Assembly (NCBI GenBank): GCA_902765595.1
Contig: CACXAQ010000003.1
Location: forward strand, 1-64,000
DNA length: 64,000 nt
Source: Oscillospiraceae bacterium
GTDB lineage: Bacteria; Bacillota; Clostridia; Oscillospirales; Oscillospiraceae
Direction: 5' to 3'
The notes below the pieces were generated by a model. That model was given only the letters and a program-made list of their open reading frames with translations. It did no database searches and had not been told where the DNA came from. Made by a program: the position numbers and the translations under genes. Shown one piece after another: positions 1 through 8,422 of the stretch; position 1 is the stretch's first letter; every line of letters begins with the position of its first letter.

Positions 1-1
1 C

Positions 2-202
2 ACCGGCATCGTGGCCAGGGATCTGGACAAGAGCTTCCATGTGGAAGTGCTGAAGGGCGGGGAGACCGTGATCGGCCTGGACTACAGCGCCCTGAGCTAT
101 GCCTACACCACGCTGAGCCGCGGCAAGACCGACACGCTGACGGAGCTGGCCAAGGCGGTGGTCCTCTACAGCGAGGCCGCCAACGCCTACCTGCCCGAAT
201 GA
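2..202 (+). CDS. C-terminal fragment of a probable secreted/surface protein (5' end outside window)
   Basis: The reading frame is open from base 2 to the TGA at 200-202, so only the last 66 residues are visible. An internal GTG at base 11 could act as a start, but no ribosome binding site precedes it and the frame continues to the window edge. The end has a tyrosine- and alanine-rich helical segment (SYAYTTL, then LYSEAANAYLPE) that resembles the C-terminal module of large clostridial secreted repeat or cell-wall proteins. That resemblance is from memory of such proteins and is weak. No catalytic motif is visible and the function is unknown. Confidence 0.5.
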   Translation, partial: TGIVARDLDKSFHVEVLKGGETVIGLDYSALSYAYTTLSRGKTDTLTELAKAVVLYSEAANAYLPE

Positions 203-272
203 ATTCACCAGTTACGAATTGCGTGTAAGGATTGATCTTAGCTAAATCGCAACATTACAAAACAGCAAAGAG

Positions 273-299
273 CGGCCGGGAGTTTTCCCGGCCGCTCAG
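273..299 (+). repeat. Direct repeat copy 1 bounding the hairpin cluster
   Basis: This 27-base sequence recurs at 462-488 with one difference (t at 285, a at 474). Each copy contains the GGCCGGGA...TCCCGGCC hairpin and the same trailing CGCTCAG. The two copies bracket the three unrelated hairpins between them, a spacing of 189 bases. Confidence 0.8.
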
Positions 300-461
300 A
301 CTGCAGACAAAGCCGTGCAGTAAGGCTTCGACACGCATGGGGTGATTGTGAAGAGGGGATGGGAGTCCCCTCTTCACGTTCAATCTACGCGAAACGGGGA
401 ACTATTTCGGAAGTTCCCCGTTTTGCGCCTCAAGCTGGCGACATTTTGTCGACAGCTTGAA

Positions 462-488
462 CGGCCGGGAGTTATCCCGGCCGCTCAG
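462..488 (+). repeat. Direct repeat copy 2 bounding the hairpin cluster
   Basis: Second copy of the 27-base repeat at 273-299, one mismatch. The difference falls in the loop, so both copies keep the hairpin stem. Confidence 0.8.
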
Positions 489-608
489 TTCGTCATTTGA
501 AGGATCCCGGACAGTGGATCAATGAGTTTGCTGTGTTCTTTTTTATCTTGCATTTTTACAGGGAATGTGGAACAATAACGATAAAGACAGACGGAAAGGA
601 GGGACGAC

Positions 609-1367
609 ATGAAGATTACGCTGATCCTTGCCGCGGTGATCCCGGCGCTGTTGCTTTTGATTCAGGTCTATCGGGCAGACCGGCTGGAAAAGGAACCAAT
701 CCCTATGCTGCTGGGTCTTGTGCTCTGCGGTATCATTTCAGCAGAACTCGCATCCTTGTCTGAACAGGCGGGCGTTTTGCTGCTGGAGCGATTTCTCGTT
801 CCCTCGATCCACCTGGAAGGCGCTTCTGCTGCTTTTTCCGACACGCCGGCACAGGTATCTGCGGAGGATGCCAGGCTGTACTATGGGCTGCTTTTCTTCG
901 CTGTGGTGGGCCTCTCGGAAGAAGGCTTCAAGTATCTGCTCCTCAGACTGCGCACCTGGAAGTCCCCTCATTTTAACTGCACCTTTGACGGCGTTGTTTA
1001 CGCGGTATCTGTATCGTTGGGCTTTGCCCTTTGGGAAAACATTCAGTATGTCCTTCAGTTCGGTATGGCAACCGCGCTGGCGCGTGCCGTCACTGCCGTG
1101 CCAGGACACGCCTGCTTCGGCGTCTTTATGGGGACCTGGTATGGCGCATCAAAGCGGCGTTCGCTTTTCGGCCAGAATGGGATGAGCCGTTTTGACCGAA
1201 CGATAGCGCTCATCATGCCGGTGATCCTGCACGGCTGCTATGATTATATTGTGATGGCTGAGGATCCCAGCGTGGAATGGCTGTTTTTCCCCTTTGTTGC
1301 CGTGCTGTACCTGAGCTCGATCATCCTGATTCGTCGTTTGTCCCGGCGCGACTCCTATATGTCATAA
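609..1367 (+). CDS. PrsW-family intramembrane metalloprotease
   Basis: Predicted 252-residue polytopic membrane protein of the PrsW / CPBP-related glutamic-type intramembrane protease family, whose Bacillus member starts cleavage of an anti-sigma factor. The expected motifs are present: SEEGFKY (Glu104-Glu105), FDGVVY (127-131), LWENIQY (Glu143-Asn144), GHACFG (His167) and a late LHGCYD (His208). About seven hydrophobic segments are visible. The ATG at 609 follows AAAGGAGGG. No anti-sigma factor or ECF sigma gene is adjacent, so the substrate cannot be inferred. The gene stands alone, with its terminator starting inside the stop codon. Confidence 0.88.
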   Translation: MKITLILAAVIPALLLLIQVYRADRLEKEPIPMLLGLVLCGIISAELASLSEQAGVLLLERFLVPSIHLEGASAAFSDTPAQVSAEDARLYYGLLFFAVVGLSEEGFKYLLLRLRTWKSPHFNCTFDGVVYAVSVSLGFALWENIQYVLQFGMATALARAVTAVPGHACFGVFMGTWYGASKRRSLFGQNGMSRFDRTIALIMPVILHGCYDYIVMAEDPSVEWLFFPFVAVLYLSSIILIRRLSRRDSYMS

Positions 1368-1404
1368 AAAGCAAGTTCTCTTTTCCCAAAGAGAACTTGC
1401 TTTT
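1367..1404. terminator. Bidirectional-looking terminator after prsW
   Basis: A perfect 17-bp inverted repeat, arms 1367-1383 and 1388-1404 with a 4-base loop, flanked by A and T runs. The left arm begins in the prsW stop codon. Confidence 0.9.
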
Positions 1405-1425
1405 CTTGTAAATGTCGTATACAAT
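1397..1425 (+). promoter_or_regulatory. Sigma-A-type promoter of the MATE gene
   Basis: TTGCTT (1397-1402), 17-base spacer, TACAAT (1420-1425). The -35 element sits inside the right arm of the prsW terminator, so readthrough and initiation may interfere. Confidence 0.6.
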
Positions 1426-1455
1426 ACGCAGCGAATCCTATCAGGAGCTGCAGCC

Positions 1456-2862
1456 ATGATAAAACGAAAATATATTGGGGATCGCGCCTTTTACCGCCGC
1501 TTGTTTGCGGTGATGATCCCGATCCTGATCCAACAACTGATCACCAACTTTGTCAGCCTTCTGGATAACCTGATGGTGGGACAGGTGGGGACAGAGCCCA
1601 TGTCCGGCGTTGCCATCGTGAACCAGCTGCTGTTTGTCTTTAACCTCTGCATTTTTGGCGGCCTTGCCGGGGCGGGGATCTTTACCGCCCAGTTTCACGG
1701 CAAGGGCGACGCGGAAGGGGAGCGGAACACCGTCCGCATCAAGCTTTGGTTTGCGCTGATTGCGGTGTCCGTATGCGCTGCGATCTTTCTTAGCTTGAGA
1801 GACGAGCTCATCTCTCTTTTCCTCCACGAGGGGAAGGAGAAGTTGGATCTGGAAGCGACGCTTTCCTACGGAAAGGCCTACCTGGAGGTCATGCTGATCC
1901 AGATCGCGCCTTTTGCCCTGACCCAGGTCTATTCCAGCAGCCTCCGGGAGACGGGAGAGACAGTGCTGCCCATGCGCGCCGGTATCGCGGCGGTGCTGGT
2001 GAACCTGGTGTTTAATTATCTTCTGATTTTCGGCAAGCTGGGGTTTCCGGCGCTTGGTGTCATAGGCGCCGCCATTGCCACGGTGCTCTCCCGCTTCGTG
2101 GAGTGTGCCATCATACTGCTCTGGACCCACGGCCATCGGGAGCGTAACCCCTTCGTTCAGGGGCTGTACAGGTCTCTGTGGGTACCCGGAAGGCTTTTGA
2201 AGCAGGTGCTGGTCCTGGGGACGCCGCTGCTGCTGAATGAGCTCCTCTGGTCCGGCGGCATGACCATGCTCAACCAGTGCTATTCGCTGCGCGGGCTGGA
2301 AGTGGTGTCCGCATTCAACATTTCCAGCACCATCGGCAATCTCTTTTTCTGCGCCTTTATCGCCATGGGCAACGCCATTTCCATTATGATCGGCCAGATC
2401 CTGGGCGCGGGTGAGCTGGAGCGCGCTGTAGATGAGGATCGCAAACTGATCGCGTTTTCCCTGGTGCTCAGTGTGGCAGTGGGCATAATGATGGCGTTTG
2501 TGGCGCCGCTGATCCCGCAAATCTATAATACCACCGACACGGTGAAGGAACTGGCTGTGAAGCTTTTGCTGGTGTATGCGGCCATGATGCCGCTCTATTC
2601 CTATACCAACAGCTGCTACTTCACGCTGCGCTCCGGCGGCAAGACCATCATCACCTTCGTGTTTGACAGCCTCTTTGTCTGGGTGATCTGCATCCCTGTG
2701 GCCTTCTATTTGTCCCGGTATACCGCAATGCCCATTCTTCCCATGTACGCCATCGTAGAGCTGCTGAATCTGGTAAAGTGCGTCATCGGTTTCTTCCTGG
2801 TCAAAAACCGCAGATGGGTCGTGAATCTGGTAACGGACAAAGAGAAGCCGTCCCTGGCCTAA
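1456..2862 (+). CDS. MATE family multidrug/toxin efflux transporter
   Basis: 468-residue, 12-segment membrane transporter of the MATE (NorM/DinF-like) family, which exports cationic drugs or metabolites by Na+ or H+ antiport. Supporting motifs include the N-terminal [20 protein letters not shown] stretch and the QxFGxxG-like gating region around residues 65-80 ([13 protein letters not shown]), with the internal two-fold repeat starting near residue 245. Length is normal. The ATG at 1456 has AGGAG 9 bases upstream. The gene converges on sigE and overlaps its last codons by 4 bases. Substrate is not predictable; no dedicated regulator is next to it. Confidence 0.92.
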   Translation: MIKRKYIGDRAFYRRLFAVMIPILIQQLITNFVSLLDNLMVGQVGTEPMSGVAIVNQLLFVFNLCIFGGLAGAGIFTAQFHGKGDAEGERNTVRIKLWFALIAVSVCAAIFLSLRDELISLFLHEGKEKLDLEATLSYGKAYLEVMLIQIAPFALTQVYSSSLRETGETVLPMRAGIAAVLVNLVFNYLLIFGKLGFPALGVIGAAIATVLSRFVECAIILLWTHGHRERNPFVQGLYRSLWVPGRLLKQVLVLGTPLLLNELLWSGGMTMLNQCYSLRGLEVVSAFNISSTIGNLFFCAFIAMGNAISIMIGQILGAGELERAVDEDRKLIAFSLVLSVAVGIMMAFVAPLIPQIYNTTDTVKELAVKLLLVYAAMMPLYSYTNSCYFTLRSGGKTIITFVFDSLFVWVICIPVAFYLSRYTAMPILPMYAIVELLNLVKCVIGFFLVKNRRWVVNLVTDKEKPSLA

Positions 2863-3581
2863 ACCTGCATCTTCCGGCACATTTCACGCCTGAGACGCTC
2901 AATGATCCGCTTTTCGAGGCGGCTGATATAGCTCTGGGAAATCCCGAGCAGATCAGCCACCTCTTTTTGCGTGTATTCCCGCCCGTTCGGCAGTCCAAAG
3001 CGCAGCGTGATGATCTGCTTTTCCCGTTCGTTCAGTGAGGAGACAGCTTCCATCAGCATGCGCCGCTCGGCGTCATCCTCCAGCGGACGGGAAACCTCGT
3101 CCACATCGGTCCCCAGTATGTCGGAGAGCAGCAGCTCGTTGCCGTCCCAGTCGGTATTCAGCGGCTCGTCAAAGCTCACTTCCGTCCGCTGGGAGCTGAT
3201 CTTGCGCAGATGCATCAGGATCTCATTCTCGATACAGCGGGAGGCGTAGGTGGCCAGCTTGATATTCTTTCCCGCCTGGAAGGTGTTGATGGCCTTGATG
3301 AGCCCGATGGTGCCGATGGAAATCAGATCTTCGATATTCACGCCGGTGTTCTCAAAGCGTTTGGCAATAAAGACCACGAGGCGGAGATTGTGCTCGATAA
3401 GACTTTTTCGGGCCGCCTCGTCGCCCTGCGCCAGGGCGGCGATGGCCGTTTCTTCCGCCTCCCGATCCAATGGCGGCGGTAAGGTGTCGCTGCCGCCGAT
3501 ATAATACACCGGAGGCGGCTGCACCCCAAAGATCTGCAGGATACGCTCCCGTAGTGTGTGCATAATGGAAAAATCGATCAT
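2859..3581 (-). CDS. sigE: RNA polymerase sporulation sigma factor SigE (pro-sigma-E)
   Basis: Mother-cell early sporulation sigma factor, 240 residues. A short N-terminal pro-sequence precedes the VYYIGGS-x-x-LPPPL segment that is nearly identical to Bacillus SigE. Region 2 ([31 protein letters not shown]), region 3 ([19 protein letters not shown]) and region 4 ([13 protein letters not shown]) are all recognisable. The start at 3581 is supported by AAAGGAGGG 6 bases upstream and lies 12 bases after spoIIGA, so the two are co-transcribed. In Bacillus, sigG follows; here a convergent MATE gene follows instead. Processing by SpoIIGA after SpoIIR signalling is known for the family. Confidence 0.97.
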   Translation of the reverse strand: MIDFSIMHTLRERILQIFGVQPPPVYYIGGSDTLPPPLDREAEETAIAALAQGDEAARKSLIEHNLRLVVFIAKRFENTGVNIEDLISIGTIGLIKAINTFQAGKNIKLATYASRCIENEILMHLRKISSQRTEVSFDEPLNTDWDGNELLLSDILGTDVDEVSRPLEDDAERRMLMEAVSSLNEREKQIITLRFGLPNGREYTQKEVADLLGISQSYISRLEKRIIERLRREMCRKMQV

Positions 3582-3593
3582 AGAATCCCTCCT

Positions 3594-4400
3594 TTACAGG
3601 ATTGCTTCAAAACCATCCCCCTGCGCTTCCGGGGAAATGGCGACCAGCAGGTCAGACTGCTTCGCTCCGTCTATCCACAGCCCATCCGGGCGGAAGACCG
3701 GAAGGAGTCCCTGGCCGCTGAGCGTACGGAAGGGGAGCAGCCGTAAGCGCCCCGCCAGAGGCGGTATTTTCTCAGAAGCCTCCACCAGATCAACGGGCGA
3801 CAGCTCTTCCACCAGCGGAGAATAGGAAGCGAAGATAGGCCTAAGAGCCAAGGGGGACACCACCAGGACAGTCTGACCGGTTCCGGGATCGTTCAGACTG
3901 TTGCCGCTGTCGATCAGGGCGGAAAAACTGCTTTCCCGGTCAGCCAGGCTGAGGCGGACACTGGCCTTTTTCTGCCCGTCCCAGCGACTGCGAAAGCGGG
4001 AGAGCAGACGAAGAAAGGCGTAGCACAGCAAAAAGCTCACCAGCAGCATTCGCAGAGAGAGCTTTGGCGCTTCACCGCTTACGATGGTCAGGGCATAGAG
4101 TGCGCCCCCAAAGGCTGCGGAGACTGCCAGCAGCGTCAGCATTCCGCGGACGGGCCGCGCCTCTCCTCCAAAGGCGATCCAGGCCATGAAAAGCCCTGCT
4201 GCCAGCTTCCAGATCGGACGCGTGAGAAAAGCACCGCCGGGCAGCGCCGCTGCCAGGGCGTAGGCTGCGCCGAACAGCGCGGCGAGCAGGTATCGTCTCC
4301 GTTTCAGAGAAAGCCCGCAGAGTCTTGCCGAGCAAAGACAGAGCAAATAATCTGTCAGATAATTGAGAAAAAACAAAGCATCGAGATAGAGAATCTTCAT
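3594..4400 (-). CDS. spoIIGA: Sporulation sigma-E factor-processing peptidase SpoIIGA
   Basis: Membrane-anchored aspartic-type protease that removes the pro-sequence of SigE in the mother cell. The 268-residue protein has five N-terminal membrane segments (roughly residues 5-135) and a cytoplasmic domain with the catalytic motif DSGNSL (Asp164) followed by a typical LNDPxTG segment. The N-terminus MKILYLDALFFLNYLTD aligns with Bacillus SpoIIGA, which fixes the ATG at 4400. There is no ribosome binding site in front of it, and the predicted -10 box ends only 6 bases upstream (see promoter). It heads the spoIIGA-sigE operon. Confidence 0.95.
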   Translation of the reverse strand: MKILYLDALFFLNYLTDYLLCLCSARLCGLSLKRRRYLLAALFGAAYALAAALPGGAFLTRPIWKLAAGLFMAWIAFGGEARPVRGMLTLLAVSAAFGGALYALTIVSGEAPKLSLRMLLVSFLLCYAFLRLLSRFRSRWDGQKKASVRLSLADRESSFSALIDSGNSLNDPGTGQTVLVVSPLALRPIFASYSPLVEELSPVDLVEASEKIPPLAGRLRLLPFRTLSGQGLLPVFRPDGLWIDGAKQSDLLVAISPEAQGDGFEAIL

Positions 4401-4406
4401 GCTGCT

Positions 4407-4455
4407 ATTCTAAACCCGCCCGTTGGGTATAATTTGTCAATTGGGAATTGTCAAA
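4407..4455 (-). promoter_or_regulatory. spoIIG promoter with 22-bp spacer and Spo0A-like boxes
   Basis: On the minus strand, TTGACA (4440-4435) and TAGAAT (4412-4407) are separated by exactly 22 bases. That is the unusual spacing known for the Spo0A-activated Bacillus subtilis spoIIG promoter. Two boxes resembling the 0A box (TTCGACA) lie here in the same orientation: TTTGACA at 4455-4449 (6 of 7) and ATTGACA at 4441-4435 (5 of 7), the second overlapping the -35. Transcription would start within a base or two of the spoIIGA ATG. Confidence 0.65.
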
Positions 4456-4476
4456 AGGGGAAGCCTGTGGTAAAAT
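4449..4476 (+). promoter_or_regulatory. Sigma-A promoter of pyrH operon
   Basis: TTGTCA (4449-4454), 16-base spacer, extended -10 TGGTAAAAT (hexamer 4471-4476). The -35 lies inside the upstream 0A-like box of the divergent spoIIG promoter. A second TATAAT at 4428-4433 has no good -35. Confidence 0.65.
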
Positions 4477-4514
4477 CAACAGGAAATCAGTGCGTGAAAG
4501 AGGAGTACAAGCCT

Positions 4515-5225
4515 ATGAACAGCATCTACAAGCGCGTGTTGATCAAGATCAGTGGGGAGGCCCTGGCCGGAGATAAAAAGACCGGCTTTGATTTCGACTT
4601 TGTCTCCCGGGTCTGTGAGACGGTCAAGCGGGCTGCGGAGTCCGGGGTGGAGGTCGCTATCGTCATCGGCGGCGGCAACTTCTGGCGCGGCGTCAAGGAC
4701 GGTGCCGGAAAGGTGGAGCGGGTCAGCGCTGACCGGATGGGCATGCTGGCCACGGCCATGAACTGCCTGGCAGTTGCAGATGTGTTCAAGCAGCAGGGGG
4801 CCGACGCCCGAGTTTTGACCGCGGTTGACATCCAGGGCGTGGGCGAGCGCTACGACACCCGCAGGAGCATCGAGTATCTGGAGCGGGGGAGCATCGTGCT
4901 CTTCGGCTGCGGAACGGGGATGCCCTTCTTCTCCACCGACACGGCTGCGGTCCTGCGTGCGGTGGAAATCCACGCGGACGCGATCCTGCTCGCCAAAAAC
5001 ATCGACGGCGTTTATTCCGACGATCCCCGCAAGAATCCCGAGGCCATCAAGTTCGACGACATCAGTTATGATGAGGTCCTGGCCCGCCGTCTTGCCGTGA
5101 TGGACAGCACCGCTACCAGCCTTGCCATGGACAACAATATTCCGGTGATCGTCTTCGCACTGGCGGAGCCGGAGAACATCTGCCGGGTCCTGGCCGGAGA
5201 GAAGATCGGCACGACCGTACATTGA
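4515..5225 (+). CDS. pyrH: Uridylate (UMP) kinase
   Basis: Cytosolic amino-acid-kinase-fold enzyme that phosphorylates UMP to UDP for nucleotide and cell-wall precursor synthesis. The 236-residue product shows the family pattern: KRVLIKISGEAL at the start, IVIGGGNFWRG, ADRMGMLATAMN, GCGTGMPFFSTDTAA and the late KNIDGVYSDDP. An in-frame TTG at 4434 would extend the protein by 27 residues, but the ATG at 4515 has AGGAG 9 bases upstream and gives the normal length. First gene of pyrH-frr-uppS-(AlkD-like)-dxr-rseP. Confidence 0.96.
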   Translation: MNSIYKRVLIKISGEALAGDKKTGFDFDFVSRVCETVKRAAESGVEVAIVIGGGNFWRGVKDGAGKVERVSADRMGMLATAMNCLAVADVFKQQGADARVLTAVDIQGVGERYDTRRSIEYLERGSIVLFGCGTGMPFFSTDTAAVLRAVEIHADAILLAKNIDGVYSDDPRKNPEAIKFDDISYDEVLARRLAVMDSTATSLAMDNNIPVIVFALAEPENICRVLAGEKIGTTVH

Positions 5226-5264
5226 CAATACAATTCTGACCAATACAACACAGGAGGGAACAAC

Positions 5265-5815
5265 ATGTCTGATTACAAAGAATTTGAGCACAAGATGCAA
5301 AAGACCTGCGAGTCTCTGACTTCGCTCCTGGCCACCATCCGCGCCGGCCGCGCCAATGCTGCCGTTCTGGATCAGATCCAGGTGGACTATTACGGCGTAC
5401 CCACGCCCATCCAGCAGGTGGCCTCCATTGCGACCCCGGATCCCCGCTCCCTGCTGATCCAGCCCTGGGACAACAAGCTGCTGAAGGGCATCGAGAAGGC
5501 GATCCTGTCCTCCGATCTGGGCATCAACCCTCAGAACGACGGACGCTGCATCCGTCTGGTCTTTCCCCCGCTGACGGAGGAACGCCGCCGGGATCTGGCC
5601 AAGCAGACCAAGAAATACGGCGAGGAGAGCAAGGTCGCCATCCGCAACATCCGCCGCGACGCCATTGAAAAATTCAAGAAGCAGCAGAAGAACTCCGAGA
5701 TCACCGAGGACGACTACAAGATCGCGGAGAAGGACATTCAGAAGCTGACCGACGACTTCATCAAGGAGATCGACAAGATCACCGAGAAGAAGGAAAAAGA
5801 GCTGACCGAGATCTG

Positions 5816-5816
<1 letters not shown>
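5265..5816 (+). CDS. frr: Ribosome recycling factor
   Basis: 183-residue RRF, which with EF-G splits post-termination ribosomes. Family features are clear: RAGRANAAVLDQIQVDYYG near the N-terminus, the central DPRSLLIQPWD, and the long C-terminal helices with LTEERRRDLAKQ. The ATG at 5265 follows AGGAGGG. Length matches the family (about 185). It sits 39 bases after pyrH, the usual order, and its stop overlaps the uppS start by one base. Confidence 0.97.
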
Positions 5817-6547
<731 letters not shown>

Positions 6548-6553
6548 AGGACC

Positions 6554-7255
6554 ATGGAGACGAAGGATAGAGAAATCTATGAGATCCGGGAACGGCTCTT
6601 CGCCCTGAGGGACGAGAAGAACGCTGCCTTTGCGGCAAAGCTGATCTCAAACATCCCGGCAGAGACCATCCTCGGCGTCCGGACGCCCGCCCTGCGGAAG
6701 CTGGCAAAGGAGCTGACGCGGGAAGGGAAGGGCAGCCGGTTCATGGAAGCGCTGCCCCACGCATATTTTGAAGAGAACGGTCTTCACAGCTTCCTGCTGG
6801 ATGGGATCCGGGATTATGACGCCTGTATGGCGGCACTGGAACGGTTCTTGCCTTACGTAGACAACTGGGCGACCTGCGACGGGATGAACCCGTCGGTATT
6901 CAAAAAGCACCGGACGGAGCTGCTGGAGCAGATCCGTCTTTGGCTCCGGTCTGACCGGACCTATACCCTGCGTTTTGCCGTTGGGATGCTGATGGCCCAT
7001 TTCCTGGATGAGGTTTTTTCTCCGGAGTATCTGGAATTGGTTGCCATAATTGAATCAAAAGAATATTATGTAAACATGATGCGAGCCTGGTACTTTGCGA
7101 CCGCCCTGGCAAAACAGTGGGAGAGCACGCTGCCGTATCTGGAAGAACAGCGTCTGGACTGGTGGACCCACAACAAGACGCTTCAGAAGGCGCGTGAGAG
7201 CTTTCGCATCACACCCGAGCAAAAGGCCTATTTAATGACGTTGAGACAAGGATAA
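6554..7255 (+). CDS. DNA alkylation repair protein, AlkD-like HEAT-repeat family
   Basis: 233-residue all-helical protein matching the AlkC/AlkD-like DNA glycosylase fold: ILGVRTPALRKLAKEL near the N-terminus, then YVDNWATCDGMNPSVFKKH with the conserved W-x-x-x-D, and repeated HEAT-like helices. AlkD removes bulky or positively charged alkylated bases; activity of this family branch is inferred, not shown. It is squeezed between uppS (6 bases) and dxr (12 bases), with the same strand and operon. This is the position normally held by cdsA. There is no obvious metabolic link to its neighbours. Confidence 0.85.
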   Translation: METKDREIYEIRERLFALRDEKNAAFAAKLISNIPAETILGVRTPALRKLAKELTREGKGSRFMEALPHAYFEENGLHSFLLDGIRDYDACMAALERFLPYVDNWATCDGMNPSVFKKHRTELLEQIRLWLRSDRTYTLRFAVGMLMAHFLDEVFSPEYLELVAIIESKEYYVNMMRAWYFATALAKQWESTLPYLEEQRLDWWTHNKTLQKARESFRITPEQKAYLMTLRQG

Positions 7256-7267
7256 AGAGGAAGCATT

Positions 7268-8410
7268 ATGGTTCGTTCAATTTCCATTTTGGGCTGCACT
7301 GGGTCTATCGGCCGGCAGACAGCCGCCGTGGCAAAGCATACCGGGATCCGCGTGGCCGCACTGACCGCCAACAGGAAGATCGACCTGCTGGAGCAGCAGG
7401 CGAGAGAATTCAAGCCCGCGCTGGTGGCGGTCTATGACGAGGACGCGGCGAAACAGTTTCGCATTGCGGTGGCGGACACGGACATCCGGGTGGTCTCCGG
7501 TATGGATGGCTTGATCGAGGCGGCGACCCTGCCCGAGACGGACTGCGTTGTCACTGCGGTATCCGGTGCGGTGGGGCTGCGGCCCACACTTGCGGCGATC
7601 GACGCGAAAAAGCGGATCGCTCTGGCCAACAAGGAGACCCTGGTCTGCGCCGGGGACCTTGTCATGGCCAGAGCAAAAGAGAAGGGCGCTGAAATCGTGC
7701 CGGTGGATTCGGAGCACTCCGCCATTTTCCAGTGCCTGATGGGCAGGGGAGCGGGAGAACTGAAAAAGATCCTGCTTACCGGCTCCGGCGGACCTTTCCG
7801 GGGAAGAAAGCGGGAAGAGCTGGAAGCAATCACCCCGGAGGAGGCGGTGCGCCATCCCAACTGGAGCATGGGCGCCAAAATCAGCGTGGACAGTTCCACG
7901 CTGATGAACAAGGGCCTGGAGTTTGTGGAGGCCATGCATTTGTTCCGGGTGTCTCCCGATGACATCCAGGTCGTCGTCCATCCCCAGAGCGTGATCCACT
8001 CCATGGTGGAGCTGGTGGACGGCACGGTGATCGCCCAACTGGGTGTGCCTGACATGGGCCTGCCCATCCAGCTGGCTCTGACCTACCCGGAGCGGAAGCC
8101 CTCCATGTTCGAGCACCTGGATTTCTGGAAGCTCCGGGATCTGAGCTTTGAGGAGCCGGATCTTGTGAATTTCCCCTGCCTGCGTCTGGCTATGGACTGC
8201 GCACGCCGGGGCGGTACGGCCCCCTGTGTCATGAGTGCGGCCAATGAGGTGGCGGTCCATAAGTTCCTTTGCCATGAGCTGGGCTATAACCGGATCTATG
8301 ATGCGGCGGCCCAGGCCGTGGAGCAGGTGGGCGTGGTCCCGGCGGAGGATCTGGACACGATCCTTGCCGCCGACGAGGCGGCGCGTGCCTTTGTGAGAGA
8401 GCACTTTTAA
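7268..8410 (+). CDS. dxr: 1-deoxy-D-xylulose 5-phosphate reductoisomerase
   Basis: Second enzyme of the non-mevalonate isoprenoid pathway, converting DXP to MEP with NADPH. The 380-residue product opens with ISILGCTGSIGRQT (Rossmann), and has ALANKETLVCAG, VDSEHSAIFQCL (metal-binding D-x-E) and WSMGAKISVDSSTLMNKGLE. A reasonable ribosome binding site (AAAGAGGAAG) precedes the ATG. Spacing of 12 bases on both sides places it in the pyrH-rseP operon, which joins isoprenoid supply to undecaprenyl carrier synthesis by UppS. Confidence 0.97.
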   Translation: MVRSISILGCTGSIGRQTAAVAKHTGIRVAALTANRKIDLLEQQAREFKPALVAVYDEDAAKQFRIAVADTDIRVVSGMDGLIEAATLPETDCVVTAVSGAVGLRPTLAAIDAKKRIALANKETLVCAGDLVMARAKEKGAEIVPVDSEHSAIFQCLMGRGAGELKKILLTGSGGPFRGRKREELEAITPEEAVRHPNWSMGAKISVDSSTLMNKGLEFVEAMHLFRVSPDDIQVVVHPQSVIHSMVELVDGTVIAQLGVPDMGLPIQLALTYPERKPSMFEHLDFWKLRDLSFEEPDLVNFPCLRLAMDCARRGGTAPCVMSAANEVAVHKFLCHELGYNRIYDAAAQAVEQVGVVPAEDLDTILAADEAARAFVREHF

Positions 8411-8422
8411 GCGGAGTTTGTT

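Larger units (their letters stand above)
270..488. other. Cluster of five GC-rich hairpins in a gene-free stretch
   Basis: The gene-free stretch 203-608 holds five consecutive inverted repeats. Arms are 270-281/286-297 (12 bp, perfect), 348-359/366-377 (12 bp, perfect), 392-403/412-423 (12 bp, perfect), 431-442/448-459 (11 of 12) and 462-470/475-483 (9 bp). Only the third is followed by a short T run (tttt at 421-424), so most are not textbook rho-independent terminators. The first and last hairpins share almost the same sequence. The cluster lies between the end of the upstream gene and prsW. It could be a stacked terminator region, a structured RNA or the remnant of a small mobile element. 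Confidence 0.7.

Noticed and set aside
1441-2880. 479-residue open frame antisense to the MATE gene
   Set aside because: Its composition (His, Gln, Asp rich) is that of a shadow frame in a GC-rich gene, it has no ribosome binding site or family motif, and the opposite strand is clearly MATE.
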